A stretch of 64,000 nucleotides of DNA from G963677445 sp963678275 (GCA_963678275.1 OY782765.1:5766001-5830000), one strand, 5' to 3'. Positions 9,217 to 19,161 are shown, counted from the stretch's first letter. Made by a program: numbers and translations. Notes: a model not told the origin generated them from the sequence alone.

Positions 9217-9849
9217 ATGTGTGAATTAAATGCGGGTAACTTCGCCGGCTGGATGAATTCCTTTCGTGAAAGTCTTGTGAAAGGAGGCGGCATGCAGGTT
9301 CCTTGCGGGGAATGTGTCGCCTGCTGCACCTCATCGCTTTTTATCCATATTGCTCCTGATGAAAAAGAGACTATGGAAAGCATACCTAAGGAACTGCTCT
9401 TTCCCGCGCCCGGTTTTCCAAAAGGTTATCTCCTGATGGGGTACGACAGCAAAGGTTTTTGTCCGATGTATGATGGCAAAGGATGTGGAATATATAACAC
9501 AAGACCATCAACATGCAAACAATTTGACTGCCGCGCGCTGGCCGCGGTCGAATATTTTCCGGCAGATGAGGGCAATGAATTAATAAGGCAGGCTGAACGA
9601 TGGCGGTTTGATTTTGGTGATGAAAAGAGCAAAACACCCAGGGAAATGGTGAAAAGATCTGCAGAATTCCTGATGGAAAACCGGGAGCTTTTTCCGAAAG
9701 GATTTGTGCCTGAAGATGAAATAAGATTTGCTGTTTTAGTCTTAAAAGTTTATGACCTGTTGTATGATACAATAGAAATTAAAAGTGGGAAATCTGCCGG
9801 CAACCTGATCAAAATAATTCAGGCAGCGTTAAAAAGGTTTGACAGGTAA
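9217..9849 (+). CDS. YkgJ-family cysteine-cluster (putative Fe-S/zinc) protein
   Basis: The 210-residue protein has the diagnostic PCGECVACC cluster, then CPMYDGKGCGIY and RPSTCKQFDC, the cysteine layout of the YkgJ/CxxCxxCC family thought to bind an iron-sulfur cluster or zinc. Molecular function is unknown for the family. An excellent Shine-Dalgarno (AAAGGAGG) precedes an internal ATG at 9292, which would start the protein at MQVPCGEC. The upstream FAGWMNSFRESL segment, however, resembles the N-terminus I recall in homologues, so ATG 9217 or 9253 is more likely. It lies 30 bp downstream of the giant T9SS gene and could be co-transcribed, though a functional link is not obvious. Confidence 0.8.
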   Translation: MCELNAGNFAGWMNSFRESLVKGGGMQVPCGECVACCTSSLFIHIAPDEKETMESIPKELLFPAPGFPKGYLLMGYDSKGFCPMYDGKGCGIYNTRPSTCKQFDCRALAAVEYFPADEGNELIRQAERWRFDFGDEKSKTPREMVKRSAEFLMENRELFPKGFVPEDEIRFAVLVLKVYDLLYDTIEIKSGKSAGNLIKIIQAALKRFDR

Positions 9850-9972
9850 AGAAGTGCAAGGCGAAACCAGGTATCTCCATTTTTCAGTTCCGGAGAATGC
9901 AGACAATATAAAAAGTTGTTAATTCGAATCAATGTAATCCCCATAATTCACGCGATAAATTTTGCAACCCAT

Positions 9973-10000
9973 GTAGAGACAAGGCATGCCTTGTCTCTAC
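9973..10000. repeat. 28-bp perfect palindrome
   Basis: GTAGAGACAAGGCA followed by its exact complement TGCCTTGTCTCTAC. In RNA this is a long loopless hairpin. A related, shorter palindrome, AGCCGCAC-TGCC-GTGCGGCT preceded by the same GTAG, lies at 46951-46970. Palindromes of this GTAGAGAC type recur in many environmental genomes; no function is established from sequence. Confidence 0.8.
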
Positions 10001-10635
10001 CGGAATTCACGGACTGAATCGAAAAAAGATATCTGAACCATGATTAAAGGATTTAAGGATTACGTGATTATTTTTCGGTATCGGTATTAAAAAATCAGAG
10101 TAAGAGTATGAGTATGATTATCGGGTTGGGTGATAGAGGCGGGGTTGTTCATTTTTCATGAGGGGACGGGATTAAAGTTACTCCAGTAGTAGTCAAATTC
10201 AACGCAAAATGGCAAAATTTCAATTAACAATTAATAATGTACAATTAACAATTGAAAAGATGATCGCAGATTATTTTGATTTCGCTGATTTAGACGGAAG
10301 AAAAGCCACAAAATCACCAAAACACTAAATCCCACGAAAAAGCTGATAAAACCTTATTCTTTAATCTTTCAACCTTAGTAGCAATAGCAAACCCTCAAAA
10401 ATTTTAACCTTATTGCCTTTTTAACCGGGGCATTATTACTCGCGGATTTCACTGATGGACGCAGAAAAAAACAGGGTTGCCATGATAAGAATGATGGTCA
10501 GGATGTTTTAATAAAATAAAAAACCAACTCATCTTTTAATTATCCATTATCAATTAATTGACTTTTCACTTCTGGCTTGCCTGATTACGATTATTCCATA
10601 AGAAGTTAAATTCTACGCAAAATGGCAAAATTTTT

Positions 10636-10720
10636 CATGAATACAGCCGGTGGTTGAGCGGAGTCGAAACCAGCGGCGGTAGCTTCGACTCCGCTCAGCC
10701 ACCGGACAGGTTCAGTGTTT
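10636..10720. repeat. 85-bp hairpin element, third copy
   Basis: It starts CATGAATACAGCCGG. Its arms GAGCGGAGTCGAA and TTCGACTCCGCTC are perfect complements 20-odd bases apart. The element ends CAGGTTCAGTGTTTCTGG. The other copies are 1141-1225, 1575-1660 and 23134-23226; each of the first three follows a 46-bp element directly. The first copy has one arm mismatch (GAGAGGAG). Confidence 0.85.
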
Positions 10721-11061
10721 CTGGCTTTGCCAGTTTATGATTACTCCGTAAGGAGTCAAATTCTACGCAAAATGGCAAAATTTTATTTTACGGGGTAATT
10801 CTGTCGTCCCTGGCGGGACTTTTGATTCTCTCACTAACCTATTACCCCACAATGAATTGTGGGGCTATTATCTGTCGTCCCTAACGGGACTTTTGGGAGA
10901 TTTTGAAGTTATCACAAAAGAAGAATTGTTTTTAAACTCTTCACTAGCCACTATTCACTTCTGGCTCCGCCAGATTACTCCGTTAGCAGTTAAATTCTAC
11001 GCAAAATGGCAAGAAATGCATAAACGAGTGGGAGGTTTTATTGCCAAGAAGAATTTTTGTA

Positions 11062-11230
11062 GTAACTCGAGGTGAGTCCTCCCCCGTCAATGAAGAAAAG
11101 CGCTTCATTGCCACCCCCTCCGGCGGGGGACATTTTGAATGCTCTGATTTGTCGATAAATATCCCCCTTCGGAGGGGGTGGATCCAAAGTGTTTTTCTTT
11201 GGAGACGGGGGAGGACTTACTTCGAGTAAC
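11062..11230. mobile_element. MITE-like inverted-repeat element, copy 1
   Basis: A 169-bp element whose ends GTAACTCGAGGTGAGTCC and GGACTTACTTCGAGTAAC are imperfect inverted repeats. A second nested pair (CCACCCCCTCC / GGAGGGGGTGG) lies inside. It encodes no transposase. A diverged second copy lies at 22770-22940 in another repeat island, sharing the ends, the CCTCCCCCGTC arm and the AAATATCCCCCTTCGG core. The architecture is that of a non-autonomous element; no clear target-site duplication was identified by eye. Confidence 0.6.
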
Positions 11231-12152
11231 TCTATAACTTGGCTTTTTCTGGCTCTGCCAGTCTACGATTATGATTTTTAGGATATACGGAATCCCGTCG
11301 AATTCCAAATCGAAATCGTCATCGAAATCGTTTTTTCCTCACGCAAAGACGCTGAGACACAAAGAAAAAAGAAACCTTATTCTTTGTTTTTTAACCTTAG
11401 TAGCAGAGGATTCCCCTCCCCAGATAATTAACCTTATTGCCTTTTGAATTTTCGGTATCGGTATTTAAAAAATCAGAGTAAGAATTGTCCATAAGAAGTT
11501 AAATTCTACGCAAAATGGCAAAATTTTTTCGTACTCATGGAACATCCCCCTGGGGGCGAAGCGGTACTCGTAATCGTCCTCGTTCTCGAATAACCTGAGC
11601 ATTTTGGTAAAGACGAGTACGAATTACGATTACGATTACGAGTACGATTCTTTATTCGGATTCATTTTTATCTGGCTCCGCCATTTTATGATTACTCCGT
11701 GAGGAGTCAAATTCAACGCAAAATGGAAAAGTTTTTATCTGATTGCCAGTAAAATTTGGCATTATATTCCGGCCTGCCTGCCTCTGGATGGTCTTTTCGC
11801 AAAAGACGCAAAAAACCGGAATGATAAATAATTGGTAATACCTGGGGAAAGTCAATTCCCAATTCCTAATTCCTCATTCCTAATTCCTAATTCCTCATTG
11901 TCTCTGGCTTGCCAGTCTATGATTACGATTACGATTACGATTATGATTATGATTATTCAATTATACTGGGGGGGGGGAATTATCAGGATACAGTTCTATT
12001 TGGGAGAGGTTGAACAAATAATGCCTCCTTTTTTTTGAAGAAATAAAAAATATTTGAATTTATTATGAAAATCAAAACCATAATTGAATTATTATTTTTA
12101 TTTTTGTGGAGATCGGATAAAAATATTCTATTCACTTAAAAAAGAGAAACAG

Positions 12153-12797
12153 ATGATAAAATTGGGACCGGATAATCAAAGTTATGTTGTTGGCATCGGG
12201 GGAGGAACAGGATCGGGTAAAACTACTCTCGCGGGAAAGTTATGTGAAAGACTGGGTGAAGAAAACGCGCTCCTGTTGCAGCATGATTCATATTACCGGG
12301 ACCTTGAGTATCTGACATACGAAGAAAGATGTGAAATAAATTTTGATCACCCCGATTCTCTGGAAACAGACCTCTTCGCCGAACATCTTACGCAGCTTAT
12401 TAATGGCAATTCAGTCGAAATGCCAATTTACGATTTTAAGACACATCGCAGGAAAACAGAGACAAAACTTGTTGAACCAAGACCGATTATCATTATCGAT
12501 GGCATACTGATTTATGTGGAAGAATGTCTCAGAGACCAGATTGAGCTTAAGGTTTTTCTCGACGCGGCTCCCGATCTGCGCTTTATCAGGCGACTTAAAC
12601 GAGATATTGAAGAAAGAGGCAGAGATGTTGATTCGGTTATTCATCAGTATCAGAGTACGGTAAAACCAATGCATGATGAATTTGTTGAACCGACAAAACA
12701 ATATGCCGATGTGATTTTTCCCAATTCCTATTTTAATAAAAAAGCTCTTAGTATGCTCGTTTATAAAATGAAGGTTGTGCTGGAAACACATTTTTAA
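12153..12797 (+). CDS. udk: Uridine kinase (uridine/cytidine monophosphokinase)
   Basis: The 214-residue protein has the usual Udk length. The P-loop GGGTGSGKTT is at residues 16-25, followed by LLLQHDSYYRDL (uridine-binding Asp/Tyr region), NFDHPDSLETD, and the lid region RFIRRLKRDIEERGRD. It phosphorylates uridine and cytidine to UMP and CMP with ATP or GTP in pyrimidine salvage (EC 2.7.1.48), in the cytoplasm. ATG 12153 is chosen; the open frame continues to a TTG at 12084, but that extension (YYFYFCGDRIKIFYS) is not family-like. The gene stands alone between repeat-bearing gaps. Confidence 0.95.
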   Translation: MIKLGPDNQSYVVGIGGGTGSGKTTLAGKLCERLGEENALLLQHDSYYRDLEYLTYEERCEINFDHPDSLETDLFAEHLTQLINGNSVEMPIYDFKTHRRKTETKLVEPRPIIIIDGILIYVEECLRDQIELKVFLDAAPDLRFIRRLKRDIEERGRDVDSVIHQYQSTVKPMHDEFVEPTKQYADVIFPNSYFNKKALSMLVYKMKVVLETHF

Positions 12798-13950
12798 TCT
12801 TCATCGGGTAATTGGAAATTAACAGTTATACGCGCGGAAATGAGGGCAGAGATACAAAAGCGGGTAATTTCAGAATTCCTAACGTTTGGTAAGAATAACA
12901 ATTGCTTGTAGAAATCTATTCGTAAAATAATTTATCATATTGTTATCGCGCATCCATAAAGAATTTCGGGTAACTTATAGATTTGCAGACTGTTAAAAAT
13001 ATATTTATTGTATTCCCGCGGATAAATATGGTGTACCTGACGGCACACTCATGATTTTGCGTTTATCTTTTTACCAATATAATGTCCCTAACGGGACATA
13101 AAATATTAAATGATGTATAAAATTGCCCCGTAAGAGGTAAAATATTGGTAGAAAAAAAAGAAGAAACCAACCAAGTGTGCCGTCAGGTACACCATATAAC
13201 ACACTCTGAATTTTCTACGGAACTTTCGCCAGGGCAGTGAATATAGAGGACTTAATTACTGCCTGTTTAACCAAGACATCGGCGGATGCGATGCCCGGAG
13301 GGATTTGAACAGCCTTTAGATAAAACGATATTTGAAAAAAATTAAATACCCCTAATAAGGTTTTTGTGTTAGTTTGTGTTTCATTTCAATCCTTGCTTCG
13401 CTTTTATTTTATTGAAATGAAGAGTCTGGGAAATTAAGATAAAATAGCCTGATAAAAGCTAAGAGTTTCGAAACAGAATTATTTTTATGAACAGAGAAAA
13501 ACCAGGGATACTGATTGTTCTAGCGTAATAATTTTTCCCGGGGTCCCTGTCCCTCCCCTCAAAATCATAAGGGGAGGGGATTAAACCCAAATTTGTCATT
13601 AAAACAAAGAAATACAAAAAAATTGAAAATTTTATAAACTGTTACAATAGCAGAAAACCTCCTAAAAGCTTAAAATACAAAGGGTTAAAGCCCCTCTCCT
13701 TTATAAGGAGAGGGGTTGGGGTGAGGTTGGATATATTTGCTGTTATTGTAATATTTTCGTCCCAATTTTATTCATCATCCCCAATATTAATATCCTGGAA
13801 CTCCTTGCCATACAAAACTTTGTTCTAATGACCGTCATTATGGCCAATTTCTAAAGACAAATTTGGATTAAATCGCAAAAAATTTGTTGAATTGAGCTCT
13901 GGTGTATGAAATCACGACCAAATAGTTTACCGGGATCATGAGTTCTCAAT
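12798..13950. repeat. Non-coding gap with inverted-repeat element and C-rich hairpins
   Basis: This 1.15-kb gap separates convergent genes; no gene was recognised. It contains a 172-bp unit bounded by 24-bp perfect inverted repeats (13026-13197), and two hairpins with CCCCTCC-type arms at 13551-13579 and 13691-13715 (11-bp stem, CCCCTCTCCTT / AAGGAGAGGGG). The second hairpin might terminate transcription, but it lacks a clean T-run. The rest is AT-rich sequence without visible repeats. Confidence 0.6.
13026..13197. mobile_element. Short element with 24-bp perfect terminal inverted repeats
   Basis: The left arm (13026-13049, core GTGTACCTGACGGCACACT) and the right arm (13174-13197) are exact reverse complements, separated by 124 bp. 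Within lie TACCAATATAATGTCCCT, AACGGGACAT and AATATTGGTAG, an inner imperfect inverted pair related to the CGTCCCTAACGGGAC segments at 10804 and 10872. There is no coding capacity. It is consistent with a MITE or a large structured RNA; only one copy is in the window. Confidence 0.55.
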
Positions 13951-15273
13951 TTACTTCATTTCAATTCGGAAGTTTGTCCATCCGTCGGCTTCGGTTCTTA
14001 ATGAATAGCTGAATTTATGGTTATCCAGAATTTCCCTCACAAGTGTAAGCCCAATTCCCTGGCCGTTTTTTTTGCCTGAGAAAAATGGAGTAAAAAGATT
14101 CTGAGCCACATGATCATCTATCCCTTTTCCGTTATCTTTTATTTCGAGAAGAATTGAGGAATTATGCGCGAGACTTGAAAATATTTTTATATCACCGCCC
14201 TTTTCCAAAGCTTCCGAAGAGTTTTTAATAATATTAACCAGCACCTGTTCAAACTGGTTTAAATCTAATGATACAAGGGGGAGCAGTTCTTCAAAATTAA
14301 AATCTATATTGATATTTTTTTCTGATAGTCCGGGACGCAAAACCTCCATCGTATCCCGCACAAGGTGGTTGATATCGCAAATTGTTTTGGAAGGTGGGGG
14401 TATTCTTACCACATCGGCAAAATTTTTCATAAAACGGTTTAAACGATTATTTCTGTCGATTGACACTTTCATCACATTTTCGAAATCAGCCTGATCCTCC
14501 TCATTCAGTTGCGGACTGTAGTTCAGGGAGGATGTCAATATAGAGTTAATGGCTCCTATGGAATTATTTATTTCATGCGACATCATGCGGATGATTTTAT
14601 CGTAAGAATTTTTTTCAGCTTTTCTGATTTCCTCGGTCAGCTCTTCCAGGATGATAAAATAATGTTTATGCCCCCGGTCGATAAAATGAGCTTTATGAAA
14701 TTTCCATGCTCCGGAACCGGAATTGCGAACTGTCACCGGTTTCCCTTCGGCCAGTTCTGCCAGGCCCTTAAAGTGGTTCTGCAGAGTTTCATGGAAATAT
14801 TTGCCGTTGATATCAGTAGTCATATCTTTCAGGAATTTTTCGGAAGCGGGATTGTGATGTGTTATTTTTCCGTCAAAATCCATTATTATTATTCCTGAAG
14901 GGGAAGCTTTGATAAGCTGCTCCAGGAAAAAATGTTTTTCCTGCTGTAATATCCTTTCTTCCCGCAGAGTATCAAGCATGCTGTTATAAACATTTATCAG
15001 GGTATCCATTTCATTTTGCCCAACATTTACCAGCCGGGCGCTGAAGTCTTTATCCCTGATATTTTCCGTTCCCCTCATAATCAGGCCTATCGGTTTGATA
15101 AGTAAGGAGTATAACAGTATGGAAAAAACAACCGATATAATTATCAGTATTTCGGCGGCGATAAAATAAAGAGGGTCATGAAAAATAAGAACAACCGAAA
15201 GCGCAGCCATAAGAAGATGGACAAATAAAATATATAATATATACCGGGTTTTAATTTTCATGCTGAATATCAA
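13951..15273 (-). CDS. NtrY-like sensor histidine kinase (HAMP-PAS-HisKA-HATPase)
   Basis: The 440-residue protein has two N-terminal membrane segments within about residues 10-55, a HAMP linker (LLIKPIGLIMRGTENIRDKDF), and a PAS domain with ASPSGIIIMDFDGKITHHNPASEKFL. The phospho-acceptor His233 is in RMMSHEINNSIGAI. The HATPase boxes are NIIKNSSEAL (N), DNGKGI (G1), TPFFSGKKNGQGIGL (F/G2). It lacks a periplasmic sensor of any size, so it probably senses membrane or cytoplasmic signals. Its start overlaps the end of the sigma54 response-regulator gene by 23 bp, so the two are translationally coupled and form a two-component pair closing the export operon. Confidence 0.92.
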   Translation of the reverse strand: MIFSMKIKTRYILYILFVHLLMAALSVVLIFHDPLYFIAAEILIIISVVFSILLYSLLIKPIGLIMRGTENIRDKDFSARLVNVGQNEMDTLINVYNSMLDTLREERILQQEKHFFLEQLIKASPSGIIIMDFDGKITHHNPASEKFLKDMTTDINGKYFHETLQNHFKGLAELAEGKPVTVRNSGSGAWKFHKAHFIDRGHKHYFIILEELTEEIRKAEKNSYDKIIRMMSHEINNSIGAINSILTSSLNYSPQLNEEDQADFENVMKVSIDRNNRLNRFMKNFADVVRIPPPSKTICDINHLVRDTMEVLRPGLSEKNINIDFNFEELLPLVSLDLNQFEQVLVNIIKNSSEALEKGGDIKIFSSLAHNSSILLEIKDNGKGIDDHVAQNLFTPFFSGKKNGQGIGLTLVREILDNHKFSYSLRTEADGWTNFRIEMK

Positions 15274-16624
15274 ATTTTTCCATTCTTCTGTAGAGGGATG
15301 AACGGGTGAGTCCGAGCGACCTTGCCGCCTGTGAAATATTGCCGTTATAGAACTCCAGTGTCTTGCGGATCATATTTTCTTCCATCTCCTCAAGGGTCAT
15401 GGCGCCTACTGAAGGGAGTTTTTCTCTTGCTTTGGAGTTTGGTCCTTTTTGTTTTTGTTCCAGAAAATCATTCACCTCCAGAATTTCTTTTCCCGATACA
15501 AGAACAGTTCGTTCAACAATATTTTTCAGTTCCCTGATATTGCCGGGCCAGTTTTGCTCTGATAACCAGCGGAGAGCTTTTTCATCAATCTCAAGTTTTT
15601 CCATTCTGTAAATCTTTTTTATCTGGCCGGCAAAAAACCTGGCCAGCAGAGGTATATCACCGGGTCTTTCACGCAGGGAGGGGATTTTAAGGGTAATAAG
15701 GTTTATTCTGTAAAAAAGGTCCTCCCTGAATTCATCAGCCTCAACCATTTTTTCCAGTTCACGGTTGGTTGCCGAGATTACCCTGACATCGACGGTTTTG
15801 GTAATGCTGGAGCCTAAAACCTCAAAACTTCTGTCCTGCAAAACCCGGAGCATTTTTACCTGGCAGTTAAGATCGAGGTCCCCGATTTCATCGAGAAAAA
15901 TTGTACCTCCTTCGGCGGCGGGGAAACGTCCTTCCCTGTCAGATTTGGCGTCGGTGAATGATCCCTTTTTATGGCCGAACATTTCGCTTTCGAAAAGAGA
16001 TGATGATATACCGCCGAGGTTGACCTTTATGAATGGTCCCGAATTTCGCGAGCTGTTATTATGAATCGCTTCGGCCAGCAGTTCTTTGCCTGTGCCGCTT
16101 TCTCCCGTTATCAAAACCGAAGCCTCTGTCCTGCTTATGCGCCCGGCAGTTTCGAGCAGACCGAGAATCGGGAGAGATTCACCGATTATAGCCCCGAAAT
16201 CATATTTTTCATCGATTTCATTCCTGCGCAGGGCAGTTCCTTCCGATGAGCCTTTGTCGGAAAGATCGAGAGCGGTTCTGACCGCTTTAAGCAGGTAGTC
16301 ATTATTCCAGGGTTTGTTAATGAAATCCGCGGCGCCTCTTTTCATTCCTTCCACCGCGAGGGGAATATTGCCCCAGGCGGTGATAAGAATAACCGGAAGA
16401 GAGGGATTTTTCTTTTTAATTTTTTCAAGGAGCTGCAATCCTTCCTCACCCGAGGTGCTTAAAGAAAAATTCATATCCAGCAGGGCCAGGGTAACTTCTC
16501 CACGCTCCAGAATCCCGAGCGCTTCGGAAGGTGAGCCGGCGGTGGAATATTCAAACCCGGCCTGCTTTAGCAGCAGCCCGAGCGAAGTTCTTACAGCTAT
16601 ATCATCATCAATTACAAGAATCAT
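15251..16624 (-). CDS. NtrC-family sigma54-dependent response regulator
   Basis: The 457-residue protein has three domains. The receiver has phospho-acceptor Asp50 in LALLDMN and Lys in FINKPW. The AAA+ central domain has Walker A GESGTGKE, Walker B TIFLDEIGDL and R-finger region FREDLFYRIN. The C-terminal Fis-type helix-turn-helix reads NISQAARSLGLTRSSLYRRM. The sigma54-contact loop normally written GAFTGA reads GSFTDA here; Asp at the fifth position is, as far as I recall, common in FCB-group members, so it is probably active. It is encoded between the ABC permeases and the kinase. A sigma54-like promoter precedes the operon, which suggests autoregulation with the export genes. Confidence 0.95.
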   Translation of the reverse strand: MILVIDDDIAVRTSLGLLLKQAGFEYSTAGSPSEALGILERGEVTLALLDMNFSLSTSGEEGLQLLEKIKKKNPSLPVILITAWGNIPLAVEGMKRGAADFINKPWNNDYLLKAVRTALDLSDKGSSEGTALRRNEIDEKYDFGAIIGESLPILGLLETAGRISRTEASVLITGESGTGKELLAEAIHNNSSRNSGPFIKVNLGGISSSLFESEMFGHKKGSFTDAKSDREGRFPAAEGGTIFLDEIGDLDLNCQVKMLRVLQDRSFEVLGSSITKTVDVRVISATNRELEKMVEADEFREDLFYRINLITLKIPSLRERPGDIPLLARFFAGQIKKIYRMEKLEIDEKALRWLSEQNWPGNIRELKNIVERTVLVSGKEILEVNDFLEQKQKGPNSKAREKLPSVGAMTLEEMEENMIRKTLEFYNGNISQAARSLGLTRSSLYRRMEKFDIQHEN

Positions 16625-16669
16625 ATCCTGTTAACTTAATATTTTTAGTAATATAAAAAAACATTCATT

Positions 16670-17857
16670 TTAATCATCATGAAGCGCGTCGGCCGGAGCG
16701 ATTCTCGCAGCGAGTATTCCGGGATAAAAAGCGCAGAACGAAATAATAAGGTACAAAAATATTGCCGCCGCTATTATACCGGCGGTAAAAATAACTGTAC
16801 TGATGTTAAAAAGCTCAAGAAGAGGAGCCTGAAAAGCGAGGAATACTCCTCCCGCGATGGAAAATGTTCCAAGGATTATTGCCTCGGCTATTATTTGTCC
16901 GGTTATTTTAGCGCCTGAAGCTCCGGAAGCCTTCCGTAAACCGATTTCAGGTTTCCTCCGGTTTATACTGTACCACAGGACTCCCATCAGGCCAAGCGCG
17001 ACATTGATAATCAGGAATCCACCGATAAACGCGGGCACAGCCATCGAGAATAGTTTATCCTCAATATATACTTCACGGGTTTCTTCGGTTCTCCTCAGGT
17101 TAACAAGCCAGCCTTTTGTTAACGAACTGATATGTTGCACTATTTTTTCTTCAAATTCGGGAGGAGTTCCCGGTTTTACACGGAGAAGTATATAATCCGG
17201 CTTATAGTCATCATCAATATCGGCAATAGTTTGCCTGTAAAACATCGCCGGTCTGTTTTCAGAAAATTCCCCCTGGTATTTATAACTTTCAACCACCCCG
17301 ATACATTTTCTTTTCCCTTTGCCTTCCGAAATATATTCGCCGGCCGCGGGTTTATCGCCAAAATATTTTTGCGCGAAAGTTTTGTTTACAATGATATTTG
17401 CCACATCACTTTCCGCGTCATCACTTTTATTAAACCATCTTCCTTCTGTCAGTTTAATTTCGGTTACATCTAAAAAACTGTCATCGGTATTAAAAACATT
17501 AAAGTTAATTCTGGTGCCGTCATCTTTATCAATCCCTGTAGTCATTGCCGACTGTGTATAAGGAGTGTTATATGAGGGGGTAAAGGTAAAGTTTTCAATT
17601 TCGCTGAAGTTTTTAAGACTAAGTTCTATCTGCCTGATTTTTTCTTTTGCCATTTGAAGTGAATCAGGTTCCCATTGATACTGGACTATCCACAGGTTTT
17701 TATGATTAAATCCTTTTGGATCATTATAATTGGAAAGCTCAGAAAAAACCGCCGTAGAAATGGCGAATATAACCAGGAAAGAGAGAAATACTTCAACCAT
17801 CAATAACATTGTGCTTTTTTTGCGATTCCATATAAGTTTTATCAGATGTTTAATCAC
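16670..17857 (-). CDS. MacB-like ABC transporter permease (FtsX domain), second permease
   Basis: The 395-residue protein has one N-terminal membrane helix (STMLLMVEVFLSFLVIFAISTAVF), a periplasmic MacB_PCD-type domain of about 230 residues, then three C-terminal helices of an FtsX domain containing RKPEIGLRKASGASGAKITGQ. That is the MacB/LolC permease topology. Its start overlaps the stop of the other permease gene by 4 bp, so the two are coupled. It differs from that permease mainly in its periplasmic domain, and together they probably form a heterodimer over the ATPase. Confidence 0.9.
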   Translation of the reverse strand: MIKHLIKLIWNRKKSTMLLMVEVFLSFLVIFAISTAVFSELSNYNDPKGFNHKNLWIVQYQWEPDSLQMAKEKIRQIELSLKNFSEIENFTFTPSYNTPYTQSAMTTGIDKDDGTRINFNVFNTDDSFLDVTEIKLTEGRWFNKSDDAESDVANIIVNKTFAQKYFGDKPAAGEYISEGKGKRKCIGVVESYKYQGEFSENRPAMFYRQTIADIDDDYKPDYILLRVKPGTPPEFEEKIVQHISSLTKGWLVNLRRTEETREVYIEDKLFSMAVPAFIGGFLIINVALGLMGVLWYSINRRKPEIGLRKASGASGAKITGQIIAEAIILGTFSIAGGVFLAFQAPLLELFNISTVIFTAGIIAAAIFLYLIISFCAFYPGILAARIAPADALHDD

Positions 17858-19152
17858 TGGACACCTCCTCTTATTGCTTCAACAGGATGTAAACGGGCCA
17901 TTTTAAATGCGGGCCACGCTCCCGACATAAGTCCGAAAAATCCGCTTATTATTATCGAAATTATGAAAATCCGGTAGTTTATTGAAATATTCGCTTTTTC
18001 AATAAATCCGCTGCTGTTTATTAGTTCAATCGCGAAACCTGTCAGAAATAATCCCAGCATACCGCCAATAAAGGTGAGTATAAGATTCTCGGTGATAAAC
18101 TGGCCTACAAGCACCCACCTGGAAGCGCCGAACGCTTTCCTGACGCCAATTTCAGAGGACCTTTCTATAATCCTGCTCAAATTAATATTTATAAGATTTA
18201 TTGAAGGAAGCACCATAAAGAGCACCATCAAGCCGACTATGCTTCCGAACATCAGGGTGGTTTTACTGATGCCGGGGCTGTCAATATATTCTGCTGATTT
18301 TGTGCTGAAATAGTCATTGTCAAAATCTGTCCCGAAAAATTTTCTTGCCAGAAAATCCTCACGTGTTTCAAGTTTGGATTTAATTATTGAAAGTTTTGAT
18401 TTCTGCGGCAAATCGGGAATAGCCTCGAACATATGTTTGTGATACTCCTTCTGAACTGCCGGCTCGTCATTCCGGTCAAATAAGAGAGCGGTCGCGTTAA
18501 AGTTTCCGAAAAATTTACTTTGCGATACCGCTGAAGAACTTGTCGCGGGAATCCATATATCGGAATTTGTCGCCGAATTAAGAGCCGAAACATTTTCCAC
18601 CACACCGGTGACAGTGTAATTGGTGCCATCAACCTCGATAGATTTGCCTGCGACTTTTGTTGAGCCAAAATAATCCAGCGCTGTTTTTTCAGAAATAACC
18701 GCTAATTTAGCCCCTCTTTCTTCTTCCGGTTTGTTATATGGTTTTCCATCAATAAAAACAAAATCAAAGACTTTCCAGTATTCCGAATCGGTAAACTTAT
18801 AACTGAATTTTAACTTTTTACCATTCAGGTAGGTGACATATTTATTCCGGTGGGAATAGACAGTTACCATTTCGGGAGTTTTTAATGTTTTAACAAATTT
18901 GTTCGCATAGGAATAACCGGGATGGCTTGACCATGTCATTGAATTTGTTGAATCTGTAGCTATAAGGAAATGGAGAGATACCATTCGGTCACTTTTTATC
19001 TCGGTTCCTACAGGATTCAACTGGTGATCGACTATCGCGGCGGCGACCATTAAAATAGTAATGGTGAAACTGATACCGAATAAACTAATGATTGTAAAAA
19101 ACTTTCTTCTTTTTAACACTTTGAAAGCTATTTTAAAGTAATTGCTCAGCAT
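17854..19152 (-). CDS. MacB-like ABC transporter permease (FtsX domain), first permease
   Basis: The 432-residue protein has an N-terminal helix (FFTIISLFGISFTITILMVAAAIV), a large periplasmic MacB_PCD-type domain, and a C-terminal FtsX block with NLININLSRIIERSSEIGVRKAFGASR, the coupling-helix signature SEIGxRKAxGA. It lies 9 bp downstream of the ATPase gene. In MacB-type systems the permease transmits ATP hydrolysis mechanically to the periplasmic adaptor instead of forming a channel. Cargo could be an antimicrobial, a peptide or a lipid; the sequence does not say which. Confidence 0.9.
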   Translation of the reverse strand: MLSNYFKIAFKVLKRRKFFTIISLFGISFTITILMVAAAIVDHQLNPVGTEIKSDRMVSLHFLIATDSTNSMTWSSHPGYSYANKFVKTLKTPEMVTVYSHRNKYVTYLNGKKLKFSYKFTDSEYWKVFDFVFIDGKPYNKPEEERGAKLAVISEKTALDYFGSTKVAGKSIEVDGTNYTVTGVVENVSALNSATNSDIWIPATSSSAVSQSKFFGNFNATALLFDRNDEPAVQKEYHKHMFEAIPDLPQKSKLSIIKSKLETREDFLARKFFGTDFDNDYFSTKSAEYIDSPGISKTTLMFGSIVGLMVLFMVLPSINLININLSRIIERSSEIGVRKAFGASRWVLVGQFITENLILTFIGGMLGLFLTGFAIELINSSGFIEKANISINYRIFIISIIISGFFGLMSGAWPAFKMARLHPVEAIRGGVQ

Positions 19153-19161
19153 AATTCCTCC

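Larger units (their letters stand above)
9850..12152. repeat. Repeat island 2 (non-coding, 2.2 kb)
   Basis: Only repeats are seen; short open frames here are accidental. In order: a 28-bp perfect palindrome (9973-10000); hexamers; 46-bp elements at 10178-10220, 10591-10636, 10740-10784, 10974-11015, 11485-11529 and 11691-11736; AATTAAC heptamers (about 10220-10256); AACCTTA-box elements at 10348-10423 and 11371-11448; the hairpin element at 10636-10720; two CGTCCC..CGGGAC mini-hairpins (about 10804 and 10872); a MITE-like inverted repeat (11062-11230); GATTAC and GAGTAC hexamers; and AATTCCT heptamers (11853-11900). Modules match those of island 1 but in a different order and without the tandem block duplication. 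A run of nine G occurs near 11968. Confidence 0.85.

Noticed and set aside
10857..11308. Open frames of 60-72 codons inside repeat island 2.
   Set aside because: They consist of repeat modules (46-bp element, MITE-like arms), lack ribosome-binding sites and give low-complexity, non-protein-like translations.
12084..12152. Extension of uridine kinase to a TTG at 12084.
   Set aside because: The extra residues are not family-like; ATG 12153 gives the usual length and start.
9850..12152. Repeat islands as decayed transposase genes.
   Set aside because: No transposase motif or broken frame was visible on either strand; content is repeats only.
13280..13330. GGATTTGAAC near 13308 resembles the complement of a tRNA T-loop (GTTCAAATCC).
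   Set aside because: The flanking bases do not form a T-stem and no acceptor, anticodon or D arm could be built on either strand.
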